Positions 1 through 10,472 of a stretch of DNA of 64,000 nt are shown one piece after another. The stretch spans positions 125,631,450 through 125,695,449 of the forward strand of contig CP136069.1 in NCBI GenBank assembly GCA_032622095.1. Direction: 5' to 3'. Below the pieces are notes generated by a model. That model had not been told where the DNA came from, made no database searches, and worked only from the letters and a program-made list of their open reading frames with translations. This DNA comes from Siphonodentalium dalli. Its lineage: Eukaryota > Mollusca > Scaphopoda > Gadilida > Siphonodentaliidae. Every line of letters begins with the position of its first letter. Positions within the stretch are counted from its first letter, which is position 1. Both the position numbers and the translations under genes were made by a program.

Positions 1-570
1 AATTTATACAAAGACGGGGGCTCCGGACCCCAGAGTGTCAATCATGTAAACACGTGCATGCGTGTGCATGTATTTGGATAGCGTTGGTTGTTAAAATATT
101 GCGGATTTAAAATGTGGGAATTTATACGGGCGATGCGATCTCGTTGGATTCAGATACCACCCGATACAACAAGGGCATAGTTATAAACTTTTCCATCACT
201 TATTAACTATAAATTCTATAAACTAGTCTACCTGTTACTACTTTGAGGAACTTTACTACCTGTTACTACTTTGAGGAACTTTACTACCTGTTATTATTTT
301 TAACAAGCACACTGCCTATATGGCATTATTAATATGTATAGACTTTAACACATTTATTAATATAATATACAAACAATTTATTATCTTATGTTAGTATCAC
401 ATCCTAGTGTTGAGTTTCGGGGTTGCTTTGGACTATATATATACAACCCCACTACATATATGTTATTTGATATTATAAATATATATATAATTACATTACT
501 TGGTGGCTGACAAACCTTTGTGTCATAGATACACCACAAACTGATTTATGTTGGGTACCAGATAAGAAAT
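1..570. other. AT-rich non-coding stretch, no gene seen
   Basis: No convincing reading frame or RNA gene is visible. The only clear structure is a short tandem repeat at 228-295, listed separately. The remainder is AT-rich sequence with several ATATAT runs. Confidence 0.5.
228..295. repeat. 28-bp tandem repeat, about 2.4 copies
   Basis: The unit begins CTACCTGTTACTACTTTGAG and repeats with a 28-bp period at 228, 256 and (partial) 284. The first two copies are identical, so the duplication is probably recent. Confidence 0.8.
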
Positions 571-880
571 TAAGGTTTATGGCCATGCGCCTTGCTGATT
601 GAAGCACCGGGGCCGCCTCCGTAGTAATATTGGACACCGGGGTCCCCTCCATAAGATTGTATACGACTTACTAATTATATCACCCGGGTCCTTCCATGAG
701 AATACCATGCACCTTACCGGTTGAGGCGCCGGGATCCAACCCGTAAAAGGGTCATACACGTTGATGGCTGGGACATCGGGGTTTCCGCGTGGGAGTTCGT
801 GCGCCTTGATGACTGGGTCATCGAGGTCCCCTCCATTTAGTACCATGTGCCTTACTTACTGAGTCATCGGGACGGGAACT
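570..880. repeat. degenerate GC-richer repeat block
   Basis: Variants of GCCTT-(A/G)C(T/C)G-(A/G)(T/C)TGA(G/A) followed by a CACCGGGGTCCCCTCC-like segment recur around 590, 640, 710, 800 and 850. The spacing is irregular at roughly 50-110 bp. Short open frames across it are a by-product of the repetition and are not called as genes. Confidence 0.5.
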
Positions 881-1170
881 TAAAATATTGCCAAGCATAG
901 TGTTGTGTAGAGGAGACATTGCAACATATATAGCCCGTGTATTTTGTGTCCAGCAGTATTGCGTGAACGATTCTTTTGACAAATATGTTTTAAGCCGTTT
1001 TTTGCTCTTATCCTCATTTGACTTTTCCAAAAGGCCTCTGGTCTACCTGCCGGCATCTCACTTTGACTTGTTTTTGTCATTCTGGTGTGCCAGGTTTGGT
1101 GTTCACTACGTCTGGACAACGTGTTACCTGGTCAGACACCCACTTAGCAAATATTGCTTACACATAAGAC

Positions 1171-1302
1171 CATAGGTCGCCTCGCATATATAAGAGAATG
1201 CATTGGCTTAACATGTTAAAAATGATAAAATTGTCAAAGAATGTAGAAAAAAATCTTTTTTTTAGGCCAATGCATTCTCTTATATATGCGAGGCGACCTA
1301 TG
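1171..1302. repeat. perfect 37-bp inverted repeat (foldback)
   Basis: The left arm (1171-1207) starts CATAGGTCGCCTCGCATATA. The right arm (1266-1302) is its exact reverse complement, separated by a 58-bp AT-rich loop. The inner 27 bp of each arm recurs at 5345-5371 and at 10233-10326. It could be a minimal foldback MITE. Perfect arms imply recent origin or gene conversion. Confidence 0.85.
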
Positions 1303-2067
1303 AGTAGTACAGGAGGCTCGTTGACCCCACATGTAAAAATAGATTTTTTGGCGGTAAAATTGTTTGTACTAAAATATTCAAAAAAATATTTCAAAACCTA
1401 ATTGGTTTTTTTCCAAAATAAAAAAAAAAAAAGTTTTAAAAAATCTTAAAAATTTATGAAACTTTGAGTTTTCGGTCTCTTACCCAAATATCGGCCGACT
1501 ATTAAATGTCGAATGTTTTTAAATTATTTGCGTGTAATATCTTTTGTTATTGGCCAACTATTTTTGTTCAAACAAATTTTAAATATTTTTTCATGAAACT
1601 CTGTTAATTTTATTAATCGAAGTTTAGAAATAGCTTTATACCAATTATATGTGTATGGACTGGTCCGAGTCGCTGTAATTTTGGCCATTGACACTATAGG
1701 TATGATTGCATACATTCCAGTGTTTATCATCAGACGCAGTCTCGTCTATTACATCATATAATTGTCTCCACAATACCTGAAATAATTTGACGCCATTACT
1801 CTTACATAAATAATAAAGAGCGTTTATTCTTTACTTCTCTATCCCGATGAAGTTATTGAGTATATGACACGTGTGCATTATCGCGAATTATTGGAAGAAT
1901 TATTGAGATGTTGTACTATTTTGAAAGCAGTCACGCTAGGACGAAGAGTGTGATGCGAAATTACTACCCCGAATGAACTGACATATTCTATGGAACAAAT
2001 TTTCAAGTATGTACACACACATAATCACACGCGTCAATAGGGTAACACTGTATAGGTCGAAAAAGAG
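1303..2067. other. AT-rich non-coding stretch
   Basis: No gene seen. Segment 1797-1865 (centred on AATAAAGAGCGTTTAT and TCCCGATGAAGTTATT) is repeated in diverged form at 2618-2688. Confidence 0.45.
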
Positions 2068-2160
2068 TGACACCTTGGATAAATTGACCAAATGACTGCT
2101 ATTATATCTGTTGACAGCTATGTGTGGTCCGACTCGTTCAATTAAGTTATCGATAGCTTG
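2068..2160 (+). repeat. left copy of a ~90-bp direct repeat flanking the ATPase gene
   Basis: Begins TGACACCTTGGATAAATTGA. A copy at roughly 80-85 percent identity by eye lies at 5143-5229 in the same orientation. The only long open frame of this region (3415-4833) lies between them. They could be remnants of a repeat unit or of element ends. Confidence 0.6.
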
Positions 2161-3414
2161 TCTGAACATCATTACTTGTTTAACGGGTTATGATCACGTA
2201 AGGTTGATAAGCTGTGTCATTGTTAGCATTAACGCGATAATTAGTTATCAAAAATATGCATACATAATACGTACATGTGATAAGACACTCAATAATAGAA
2301 GTTACCTTTGTGTTGTTGTTATAACCACCTTACGTAATAACCACTTATCGACCTATTCATACTTACGCTCATATATAATCTTATATAATGTTGCCTCATC
2401 TGTGCTAACTATTTTCGGGAGTTATGGTATACAAATATCTATGATTGCGTGTGTGTTCACCTGTACATATTATCAGTTTATCGAGCTATTCATACTTACG
2501 CCAAAGTAAGTAATCTGTACATATTAAGCTTATTAGCAGCTTATCACGTGATCAGTAAGTGTGCCAATCGGGTGTCCACATATGTCCACAATGTTTTATT
2601 TGCAATAATTGGACATTATACTCTCACGTAAATAACAAGGAGCCTTTATTTATTACCTCTCTATCACGATGAAGTTATTAAGCATCGTGTAGCACTATTT
2701 CACCAAAGGTCACATGTTAGACGTGCACACGTATACATACGTAATATCAGACTAAACAAAGCTGTTGATATGTTTCTTTCATCTTTTATATGATGGCGCT
2801 ATATGTTATATACTCGATAGACCTAGTTACCGCCTGTGCTCAGTCGCACATAAGCGAAACAAACGCTCTTTATTTAAATAACATGGAGGCTACTCTAACA
2901 CTCTTAGTTTTTCCAACAAAATGGTTATCAAATTCGATCACCAATAGAACTGTCTGTGAAACAACGATGACTTATAACAATCTTTAACTTATTTATCGAT
3001 CTATGCTAGAACATGGCCGCAACAAAATCATGACCATTACAAAAAACATTACCTCAACCTTACCATTACGTATGCATATAAATTTACCATGTGTAAATAT
3101 TGTCAGATTATCGTCTGATGAGCAAATCCGATGTTTACATTATACTTAATCTCAGGTATGACTAGAATTGTATCATGTGTGCACATGACATCATTAGAAG
3201 GGGCAATACACTCAAGGAGTTAAAGTGACACGAAACAAGGGACGTGATGCAATATTGGTGTTTGAATATTAAAGGAACACAAGACACTCTAAAGGGACAC
3301 AAGACACTCATTATGAATGAATGTTAACAATACAAGCGCAGTGGTTGGAAGTTAAAATGACACAGAACAATATTTAAAGTTCAAATTTTCGGGCACTTAA
3401 TGCGCCTTTTATCA
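2161..3414. other. non-coding stretch with degenerate short repeats
   Basis: No convincing gene. TTATCGA(C/G)CTATTCATACTTACGC occurs near 2345 and again near 2478. 2618-2688 is the second copy of the 1797-1865 segment. AACACAAGACACTC-type direct repeats lie near 3278-3310. Confidence 0.4.
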
Positions 3415-4833
3415 TTACGTATCGTTTCTCACTCTACAATTCCCAATAATCCACTCACTCTCTCCCCGCTTATAGATATATAACGAAAACGAGTTTTTTA
3501 CGTGTCTCTGAACATCATAATGATCTTCGAACAAAAGCCCGCAGTCATTACAAGGGTACGACATGTCTTCTCGAATGTCTATGTTTTGACGGTTCTTCTT
3601 ATTAATTTCATCGAGCTCACCAGGTGGCCTTATGTCGTTAGTATAGTCATTATGTTGACCCTGGGGCACAATATAATTATATGCTATGCCCTTCTGTTGA
3701 CCAGGGAGTTCTCTGTCATCGTATTTCATCGCATTCTGTTGACCCTGGGTCTCAGTGTCTTTTGTATGTTTTTTCATCCCATTCTGTTCATCTGGGTGTT
3801 CTCTGTCTTTTTGGAGATTATATTTCATGCCATTCCATTCACCCATATGTTGGTTCGTGTCCTCTTTTAGTACATTCTGTCGCGGACGTAATGTGTCCGG
3901 TGTTGCGGCTTTTAAATCCACCAGTAGGTAGCCGTATGGTTCACTCGTCGCTTCCGAAAACTCTCGAACCATACGCTGAGAACATTCAGGATACATCTGT
4001 CTTGATAATGTTAAAATTAATCCCTTGTCGATTGGGTTATTGAACAATACCAAATATTGACAATTTCGTCGTTGCGTTGGATCTTTGTTGTAGTAGAAAT
4101 TCTGGTTCAAACTTATCAAAGATAAGTTCAAATGGTGACTTCCTTCGGAATGCAAATCATTAACTCTCTGGTCTTTTGATGAAGTTTGCATCAAGTAATC
4201 GAGTATAACTAGATTTTTATACCGGGGGTTGATAAGAGAATCCAAGTTTGCTGGTATTCCTCGTATAAAGTTGACCTGAGGGGTGACGGTATACTTTATT
4301 TCGTCATATAGGGGCTGCCAATATTTATAAAACCATATTATTCTGTCAGGTGCGGGTGATATTTTTGAGGCAGACTTTTGTAGCAAGGTTTTCACGAAGT
4401 ATGTCTTCCCACTAGATGTCGGTCCACTTACACATGCCGTGAATGGATGCTTGAAAATAAAATCTTCCTCGATTTTAGCCATTGGATCATCAAAGCAGGA
4501 TGTTATGTCGCTTGGTGGCTGTTGTTGTTGTTGTTGGTGGTGGTGTTGTTGTTGTTGTTGTGGCTGATGATACTGTTGTTGTTGTTGGTGTTGTTGTTGT
4601 TGTTGTTGGTGGTGGTGTTGTTGTTGTTGTTGTTGTTGTGGCTGATGATACTGTTGTTGTTGTTGTTGTTGTGGCTGATGATACTGTTGTTGTTGTTGGT
4701 GTTGTTGTTGTTGTTGTGGCTGATGATACTGTTGTTGTTGTTGTTCTGAAGGCGTGTGTTTAACTTTGATATGACGCTTCAAACTATCTTGCCAATCATA
4801 GACACTTAAGCACTCTTCACATTGATACTTCAT
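3415..4833 (-). CDS. C2H2 zinc finger / polyQ-His / A32-like packaging ATPase fusion protein
   Basis: Uninterrupted 472-codon frame with no introns. Residues 5-26 form a C2H2 finger (C5, C8, H21, H26). About 30-112 is a Gln/His/Pro low-complexity linker. A P-loop ATPase domain follows: Walker A GPTSSGKT at 137-144, a Walker B-like VILDYLM at 209-215, an EGSHH motif at 230-234, SLNQN at 241-245 and LVLFNNP near 261-267. Residues 325-420 carry degenerate ~15-residue repeats around G-Q-Q-N-(G/A)-M-K-Y. A second finger starts at C428/C431/H444 but lacks the fourth ligand. The motif order resembles the FtsK/HerA-type (A32-like) DNA-packaging ATPases of Polintons/adintoviruses and large DNA viruses. 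Similar finger-ATPase proteins are, to my recollection, present in cnidarian and mollusc gene sets. The first ATG is preferred because the finger begins at once and a TATA-like box lies about 45 bp upstream. Whether it is expressed or a viral/transposon relic is unknown. Confidence 0.7.
   Translation of the reverse strand: MKYQCEECLSVYDWQDSLKRHIKVKHTPSEQQQQQYHQPQQQQQHQQQQQYHQPQQQQQQQYHQPQQQQQQQHHHQQQQQQHQQQQQYHQPQQQQQHHHQQQQQQPPSDITSCFDDPMAKIEEDFIFKHPFTACVSGPTSSGKTYFVKTLLQKSASKISPAPDRIIWFYKYWQPLYDEIKYTVTPQVNFIRGIPANLDSLINPRYKNLVILDYLMQTSSKDQRVNDLHSEGSHHLNLSLISLNQNFYYNKDPTQRRNCQYLVLFNNPIDKGLILTLSRQMYPECSQRMVREFSEATSEPYGYLLVDLKAATPDTLRPRQNVLKEDTNQHMGEWNGMKYNLQKDREHPDEQNGMKKHTKDTETQGQQNAMKYDDRELPGQQKGIAYNYIVPQGQHNDYTNDIRPPGELDEINKKNRQNIDIREDMSYPCNDCGLLFEDHYDVQRHVKNSFSLYIYKRGESEWIIGNCRVRNDT
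4497..4747 (-). repeat. (CAA)n-type polyglutamine-coding microsatellite
   Basis: A GTT-rich tract on the plus strand (CAA-rich on the minus) encodes the Gln/His linker. A compound unit of Gln runs split by Y-H-Q-P recurs four times and H-Q or H-H-H interruptions occur between them. It is probably length-polymorphic. Confidence 0.85.
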
Positions 4834-4873
4834 TTTCCTATATAATCAGTGAAATCGAGCGTTCTTCTATGCA

Positions 4874-4887
4874 CCTATATTTATATA
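4874..4887 (-). promoter_or_regulatory. TATA-like box upstream of the ATPase gene
   Basis: Reading the minus strand the sequence is TATATAAATATAGG, about 45 bp before the ATG at 4833. This spacing would leave a 5' leader of only 10-20 nt. The region is AT-rich, so a chance match is possible. Confidence 0.35.
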
Positions 4888-5092
4888 GAACAGAAACAAG
4901 GGAAACGTGGTGGACTAGTTAACTAGTTCAGGCTGTCGTTCACAACGTCTCTTAGTGTTGTTTGTACTGGATACAAATTTATCACATTGGCTACAATACA
5001 ACCTACCTATCCAAATGTCAATGCAATTATGAGTGATTTCAATATGAACACTCTATTATATAGATATGTGTAACCTGGTGACATGATGAAAT

Positions 5093-5232
5093 CGATTGTG
5101 TACTGAGTTGACCTCCGGCTTCGCGCCGATTGTGTACTGAGCTGACACCGTGGATAAATTGACCAATGACTGCTATTGTATCCTTTGACAGATATGCGTG
5201 CGCAGACTCGTTTGATGTTCGCTATCGCATTA
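5093..5232 (+). repeat. right copy of flanking direct repeat, with a short tandem
   Basis: 5143-5229 matches 2068-2160. Directly before it, GATTGTGTACTGAG(T/C)TGAC occurs twice (about 5093 and 5128) around a small CGGCTTCGCGCCG dyad. Confidence 0.55.
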
Positions 5233-5344
5233 CTATGTTTTAATAGCCGAGACTTCACTTCTCGTCTGACTCTCTTACCGACAATACCTGTTGATTCCCC
5301 GTCTACACAGTGCTTCTCCGGCAGACTATATATAACGTCTGAGA

Positions 5345-5371
5345 CTCGCATATATAAGAGAATGCATTGGC
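5345..5371 (-). repeat. solo copy of the 27-bp CTCGCATATATAAGAG motif
   Basis: Identical over 27 bp to the arms of the 1171-1302 foldback and to 10233-10259. Here it stands alone, without a partner arm close by. Confidence 0.8.
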
Positions 5372-6360
5372 ACAAGGCATAACTGTAACCATCACAATGT
5401 GGTCAATGAACCGGTTCCAATGATATCCATATTGGTATGGTGTTATTGAGAGACCGAAGATATTTTAGGCTGTTGAAGCTTTATTTGGGCGTTTTTGGCC
5501 GTTTTGTTGGGTAAAGGGTTAATGTCGTTATCTACTTTTTTGTAGACTGTCATCTCCCTTTCGAGACATAGGTTCCGAATCACCACAGAGCCCCCCGGTC
5601 GTTAACCAAATATATTGACATTTGATCATTCCAGAACATGAGAATACATGACAATGGTCTGTCTAAGTGAAGTTCAGTGAACCAAGTGATTTTTGGAAAG
5701 TTGATTCTCCCTATTCAACTGATGTTCAATCTATATCTATATTTGCGAATGTCTGTGTTCTATAGAAATTCACAGGGGACCATCTAGATGGCACAAAGGG
5801 GTCTACTAGGGGTAACTTTTTACGAGAAAGATAATGGTGCGGGTTAGGATTTTCTAAAGTGACGCCGTTGTTGTCGGGGGCAGAAAAGGGGGAGGGGCAG
5901 AATTTTTTATGTCGCCGATTGCCACGAAAATTAGATATAATCATCCCTATGATATAAGGAATCTAATGGTGTTGTTTAAACATGTCGAAAGTGGCGCCAT
6001 TCGCTTCAGGGATGCACGGAAGGGGAGAGGGGCACCAACATTGATCAAACTAAAATTAGCCCTGAATTTCACCAAATTGATATATACTTCTCCATGATAC
6101 AAGGACTCTAATTGTGCGATTTAAAGACTCCAAATTGCTGTCGTTTGGATGAAAGACTGGGAGGGGCACTCAATTTGATAAGAATGGGTTTAGTCGCCGA
6201 TTGCGTGGCTTAAACCTGTCAAAAGTGGCGTCATTCGAGTCATAGTCTGAAATAGGGACGGGAGGGTCACCAAAACTGTTTAGTGCCAATTACAATCAAA
6301 TTCATACAAGTTCTCCTCAAATGATACGAGGAATCAAATCGTGCGTGTTAAAAACGTATA
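5372..6360. repeat. degenerate tandem repeats in a gene-free stretch
   Basis: A segment of the form ATGATA-(T/C)-(A/G)AGGA-TCTAAT is found near 5948, 6097 and 6326. It is associated with GAGGGGCA(C)CAA-type sequence (around 5890, 6025, 6165, 6262) and with recurring AGTGGCG(C/T)CATTCG. The spacing is about 150-230 bp. No supported coding region. Confidence 0.45.
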
Positions 6361-7069
6361 ATGAGCTAGCAGAACAGATACATAGAAGAAAGCATTAAAC
6401 GTATATTTCTCATTTTACTTAGCAGATACACATATTCTTGCAAACTGAGAGACCTCGAACCGTCAGGGGATTGCATATTAGAATGGATCATGTATATATT
6501 ATAATACAATTTAGTCTGTTCCATTCAATATAGTTTCCACACAAAAAAATAATAATAAACCACTCAAAATCACGCTCTGTGTCGGACACATGTAGCTGAT
6601 ATACTGCATAGAAACATTTCTTTTAAACTGAGAATATTTCGCCAATAGATAGCGCCATGAACAGAGGAGCACCTGGACATTTCTTTAATACATCTGTATC
6701 TTCATGGATATATGATAGCCAGGTGTCCTCAAAATCTTAGTCTAACCAACTAGATTAATTGATACATCTTTATATATGTAAAGCCCAATTGTCGTCTTTA
6801 AATTTTGCGAACTAATGTGTATCATAACGTCTGACGTATACGCAGAAAATAAATAAATACTTCTTTATTGGTGGAACGGATTAATCACGATAAACAAAAC
6901 GAAATTTGACAAGGTGAGCCACTACTTACATTCTTTGTGTGAGAATAATGTTTTGTGATGCTATTTGAATATACAATTTATGAGAATACGTACGTGTAAC
7001 ACTTTGAGCAAGAGTAACCTCTACTCCCACCAAATATCCACAACATGCAGAGGGTTTCACACTACTTTA
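6361..7069. other. AT-rich non-coding stretch
   Basis: No gene or clear repeat was recognised. It may belong to the element whose candidate 3' end is at 7070-7098. Confidence 0.4.
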
Positions 7070-7098
7070 ACCTGGGCAACGCCGGGTAACCATGCTAG
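7070..7098 (+). mobile_element. candidate Helitron-like 3' terminus
   Basis: A short hairpin (ACCTGGGC-AAC-GCCGGGT, 7070-7087) is followed by CTAG at 7095-7098 and then T. This matches the hairpin plus CTRR|T layout of Helitron 3' ends. No matching 5' TC end was identified, so element length is unknown. Confidence 0.35.
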
Positions 7099-8059
7099 TA
7101 AGTCATAAAATAACTCAACAAATCGTTACCTATATATCAAGGTGACATATAAGAGCTTATAATGCTCCCAAAGTGTCATAACTTTCTGACTACCACCTCT
7201 TAAGATACCTTAGAATATCAGGGGGAACTTACATTTTTTGGGGTGTTATATAATTATGCACAACATTTTTGGTACCGCTTGTCGGTCGTGTCACTCTGTT
7301 ACTTCAACTGCAATCAAACCGATCTCCGAAATCAAGATGTGGTTCCAATGAAAATACAATGCAGGTTGACGTAATTACGTATTTATTTTCAGCAAACCAG
7401 CTGCAAAGGCGTGTCGATGACGTCAAAGTATTGCAGGGGATAGACCATATCAGCATCAACCATATCAATCACGTGACTGCTGACGTCACGGCCGAAGACA
7501 AACTGCGTGTTGTATCTGCAAATCATCGGATCACTGTGCCCTGATTACAAACTGCATCACAGAGATATGTCCCCTCGCTGTGTTGGCCAGACAACTGCCA
7601 CCACGTACGTGATGGTGTCAATTGTTTGGAGCGGAAAATTCCTTGGAAATGTCATATAGAAATGGCGGTCATCACCACGACGTGTCACGTGTGTCGTTTC
7701 TAATCACGCTTTCTTGTCTGACTACTGACGAATCTAGTTAATTCAAGCTTATACTAATCACAAGGGCACCAAAGAGAACATTTCCTATACAAGTTGGAGA
7801 TGTTCATGGGTTTTAGCTGAAGGTATACTAAGCTCGTTTTAGATACATGTTTTTTATTTGCTTCTAGATAATCGGTGTAGAAGTTAACCCGACGGACTAC
7901 ATGTATATCGGACAATTTCGGATTAATTTGATCTGATCGGGCAATTTTAAATTACATATATACATGGACAGCTAAGTTTATCAGAATTTATCAGTACTGT
8001 TGAGAATATGTTGATTTAGTAAAATAAATCATATATATAGCTGGAAATATAATTATTCT
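7099..8059. other. non-coding stretch, nothing firm
   Basis: There is an open stretch with balanced composition at 7269-7544, with several TGACGTCA/GACGTCA-like motifs near 7420 and 7480. It has no recognisable domain and no clear start, so it is not called as a gene. Confidence 0.35.
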
Positions 8060-9645
8060 TACTCCACAATTGTAAATGAAAAGGATAGCAAGACAAAATG
8101 TTCCATTGGAAAACGGATATTCCCCGATGCAGTGTTGCTTGAAATCAGAGGTGCCACCATACGCTTTTCCGCAAATCGAATACGTGAGCGAACAAAAATC
8201 GAGAAAATCTGACATAAAAAAAGTCAAAATTATTTCAGATCTTGAGCATCCAACATGTAGCTCTGATGAAAAACAGAAAATAATAGAAGACTTGGAAAAA
8301 GTAGAAGCAATGAGAAAAGAAACAATCCGCGGAACCACGGTTAGATCTCGCGTAAAATGTATAGAGGAAGGCGAAAAGCCAACAAAATATATTCTAAATT
8401 TAGAAAAACATAATTACATCTCCAAAACCCTGACCAGCCTGACAGTCGCGAATGGTAGTACGACCACGAAACAAACCAATATTATGAAAGAAGCCCGAAA
8501 TTTTTATCCTAACTTATACTCATATGGGCATATAGGTCAATGAACGATCCCGATTTAAACTCCCTTTTTACCCCCCGCATATAGGAATGGGTTCCGTCCG
8601 TCCCGATTTGTAAGAGTCATAACTTGAACAAATGTAAACGGATTTAAAAGATGTGTGGTATATGAGTTCACCTGACCAGTACCTAGAATGAGTTCGCAAG
8701 CCAGGTCCGGCCGGATATTTTTACCGGACTTTGTTTATTATTTTTGTCGAATTTACCAAATAGCAAATAGACGACGTCACAGCGCTCATTTCCACAAATA
8801 TAAACGGATTGCAAAGATTTTTGATATATGAGTTTACATGATCAGTATCTAGAACGAGGTCGTAAACCAGGTCCGGCCGGATATTTTCAGCAGAGTTATT
8901 GGACTTTGTTTATTATTTTTGGTGCAAATGGACGACGTCACATGGTTATTTCCACAAATGTCAGTACCTAAAATGAGTTTGCAAGCCAGGCTTTTTGACA
9001 AAATCCCACCTCTTGTTTAGCACATAAAGAGAACGCAAACATTATTGAGAATGCACTTCCCCAACTGCACAATTCGGCGGGGGATACCGTCGTCTGCGAC
9101 TGCTTGTTAAAGATGGAACATGTACCAAACTAAACGCCACGCAGACCTCAAGTATTGAATGACCCTTAATATTGCAAGAATTAACATACGCGCTTAAGAG
9201 CACCAAAAATAATAAAAGCACAGGGCCATCCGGATACACCTATGCATTTTATAAATGTGTTTGGTCTGACTTAAGTCCCATTTTAACAGAGTCGCTCAGT
9301 AAATCATTTTCAGTGGGAGAACTATCATTCGCACAAAAGCAAGGTATTATAACTTTGATTAAAAAAAAAGGATAAAAATAGGCAGATGCTAAAAAAACTG
9401 GCATCCGATCTCCCTGTTGAATACATCTTACAAACTAGCCTCGTCATGCATAGCGAACAGTATAAAACGTGTGCTACCATCTATAATCAATCCCGATCAA
9501 ACTGGGTTTTAGCGGGTATGTCTATATAGGTGATAACACCCGACTAACATATGACATAGTTCACAGGACAAAACAAGAAAATAAATCTGGCCTACTACTC
9601 CTTATCGATTTTGAAAAAGCGTTTGACACTGTTTCCTATGTGCGA
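8060..9645 (+). pseudogene. L1/Tx1-like LINE ORF2 fragment, broken and interrupted
   Basis: The 5' part (8076-8530) reads as the linker before the reverse transcriptase, including RSRVKCIEEGEKPTKYILNL, a pattern typical of L1-clade ORF2. After a ~560-bp insertion the RT resumes at about 9170 with KNNKSTGPSGYTYAFYKC. It continues near 9400 in another frame with WHPISLLNTSYKLASS and near 9590 with LLLLIDFEKAFDT, the motif holding the first catalytic Asp. At least two frameshifts and the insertion destroy the frame, and it stops before the YxDD box. This is a dead 5'- and 3'-truncated copy. Confidence 0.85.
8545..9105 (-). mobile_element. pearl-like non-autonomous element inside the L1-like LINE
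   Basis: It contains about 2.5 units of a ~175-bp core (AGGTCCGGCCGGATATTTT, TTTGTTTATTATTTTTG, GACGACGTCACA, ATTTCCACAAAT). It also has GGAATGGGTTCCGTCCGTCC and GGCGGGGGATACCG ends. The same family lies in the opposite orientation at 33342-34584. Tandem core plus ACGG-type microsatellite is the architecture described for bivalve pearl / Helentron-associated elements. The LINE reading continues on both sides, so this element inserted later. Confidence 0.7.
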
Positions 9646-10232
9646 GATCTGCACACATAAAATCCGAGAAACCCAAACGTTCTTACCAGAGTTGCGACCA
9701 TTGTTTCTACTTTATATCAATTATATAACGAGATAATTTGAACACACGCCAACCGATTCCATTCGTATCTGTTATGACTTGTGGCTCTTCCACAACAATA
9801 TCTGGAAACAAGTGTCAACCAACTTGAAATACTTTTCTGATAGATTCACTCTTTTAGGTTAAAAAAAACCCGTTGAGTCTTCCCATGTTTACTTTTCGTT
9901 TGTTTGAATTTATACAGAAAATGTCTAAGCTACGAATGCCAGTTGGGAGGTACTATTTTGTTATATATATTATCTTCTACCATTAAAAACACAGTATCTA
10001 TGATTTATCAATTATAGACTCCAGTCTTCCAATGTCCGTTTACGCAGGGGCTTGTGTCTATATCTCCGTTGGGGTGTCCAGTTTGGAATGTCCAACTTCA
10101 CGCCTTGAACCAGAGTAAATACCAAACTCAGGAAATTCCATTTACATCCTCCTGCATGGTGTGAGATCTTCGAACTGGTGACTTAACCATTTCATGGCGG
10201 GAATTGCGCTGATGCAGCATTAAAGACCATGT
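9646..10232. other. non-coding stretch
   Basis: No gene, LINE remnant or repeat could be recognised with confidence. Confidence 0.35.
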
Positions 10233-10340
10233 GCCAATGCATTCTCTTATATATGCGAGTCTCCCATATGGCTTACAATATCAAGGTAATTATTGTTATG
10301 CCATTGTATTCTCTTATATATGCGAGCCGCATTGGCACAG
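10231..10340. repeat. two direct copies of the 27-bp TATATAAG motif, closed by GTGCCAATGC/GCATTGGCAC
   Basis: 10233-10259 is identical to the 1266-1292 arm. 10300-10326 is a copy with two mismatches. The outer GTGCCAATGC (10231) and GCATTGGCAC (about 10328) are reverse complements, so the block can fold as a unit. Confidence 0.75.
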
Positions 10341-10472
10341 GGTTTTTGCTAAATTTCAGGAAGCTCCAGTCATGAAGGGGTTAAGCTTTCCAATTGCGGT
10401 ACATTTCCAACCAACCTGTCACCTCCTCTTCAAATCGATTGCCATTTAGTCCAAACAAGTCACCAACATTAT

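Noticed and set aside
2449-2631. Short membrane-like open frames near 2.1-2.6 kb
   Set aside because: Hydrophobicity follows from AT-rich composition; no start context, conservation or domain evidence.
4447-4763. Leu- and Val-rich open frames on the plus strand
   Set aside because: These are antisense frames of the (CAA)n polyglutamine tract of the minus-strand ATPase gene.
3415-4833. Intact Polinton or virus around the ATPase gene
   Set aside because: No polymerase B, integrase, protease or capsid-like frame was seen within several kb on either strand.
7269-7544. 91-codon open frame with CRE-like TGACGTCA motifs nearby
   Set aside because: No recognisable domain or splice context; one CRE-like motif cluster can occur by chance.
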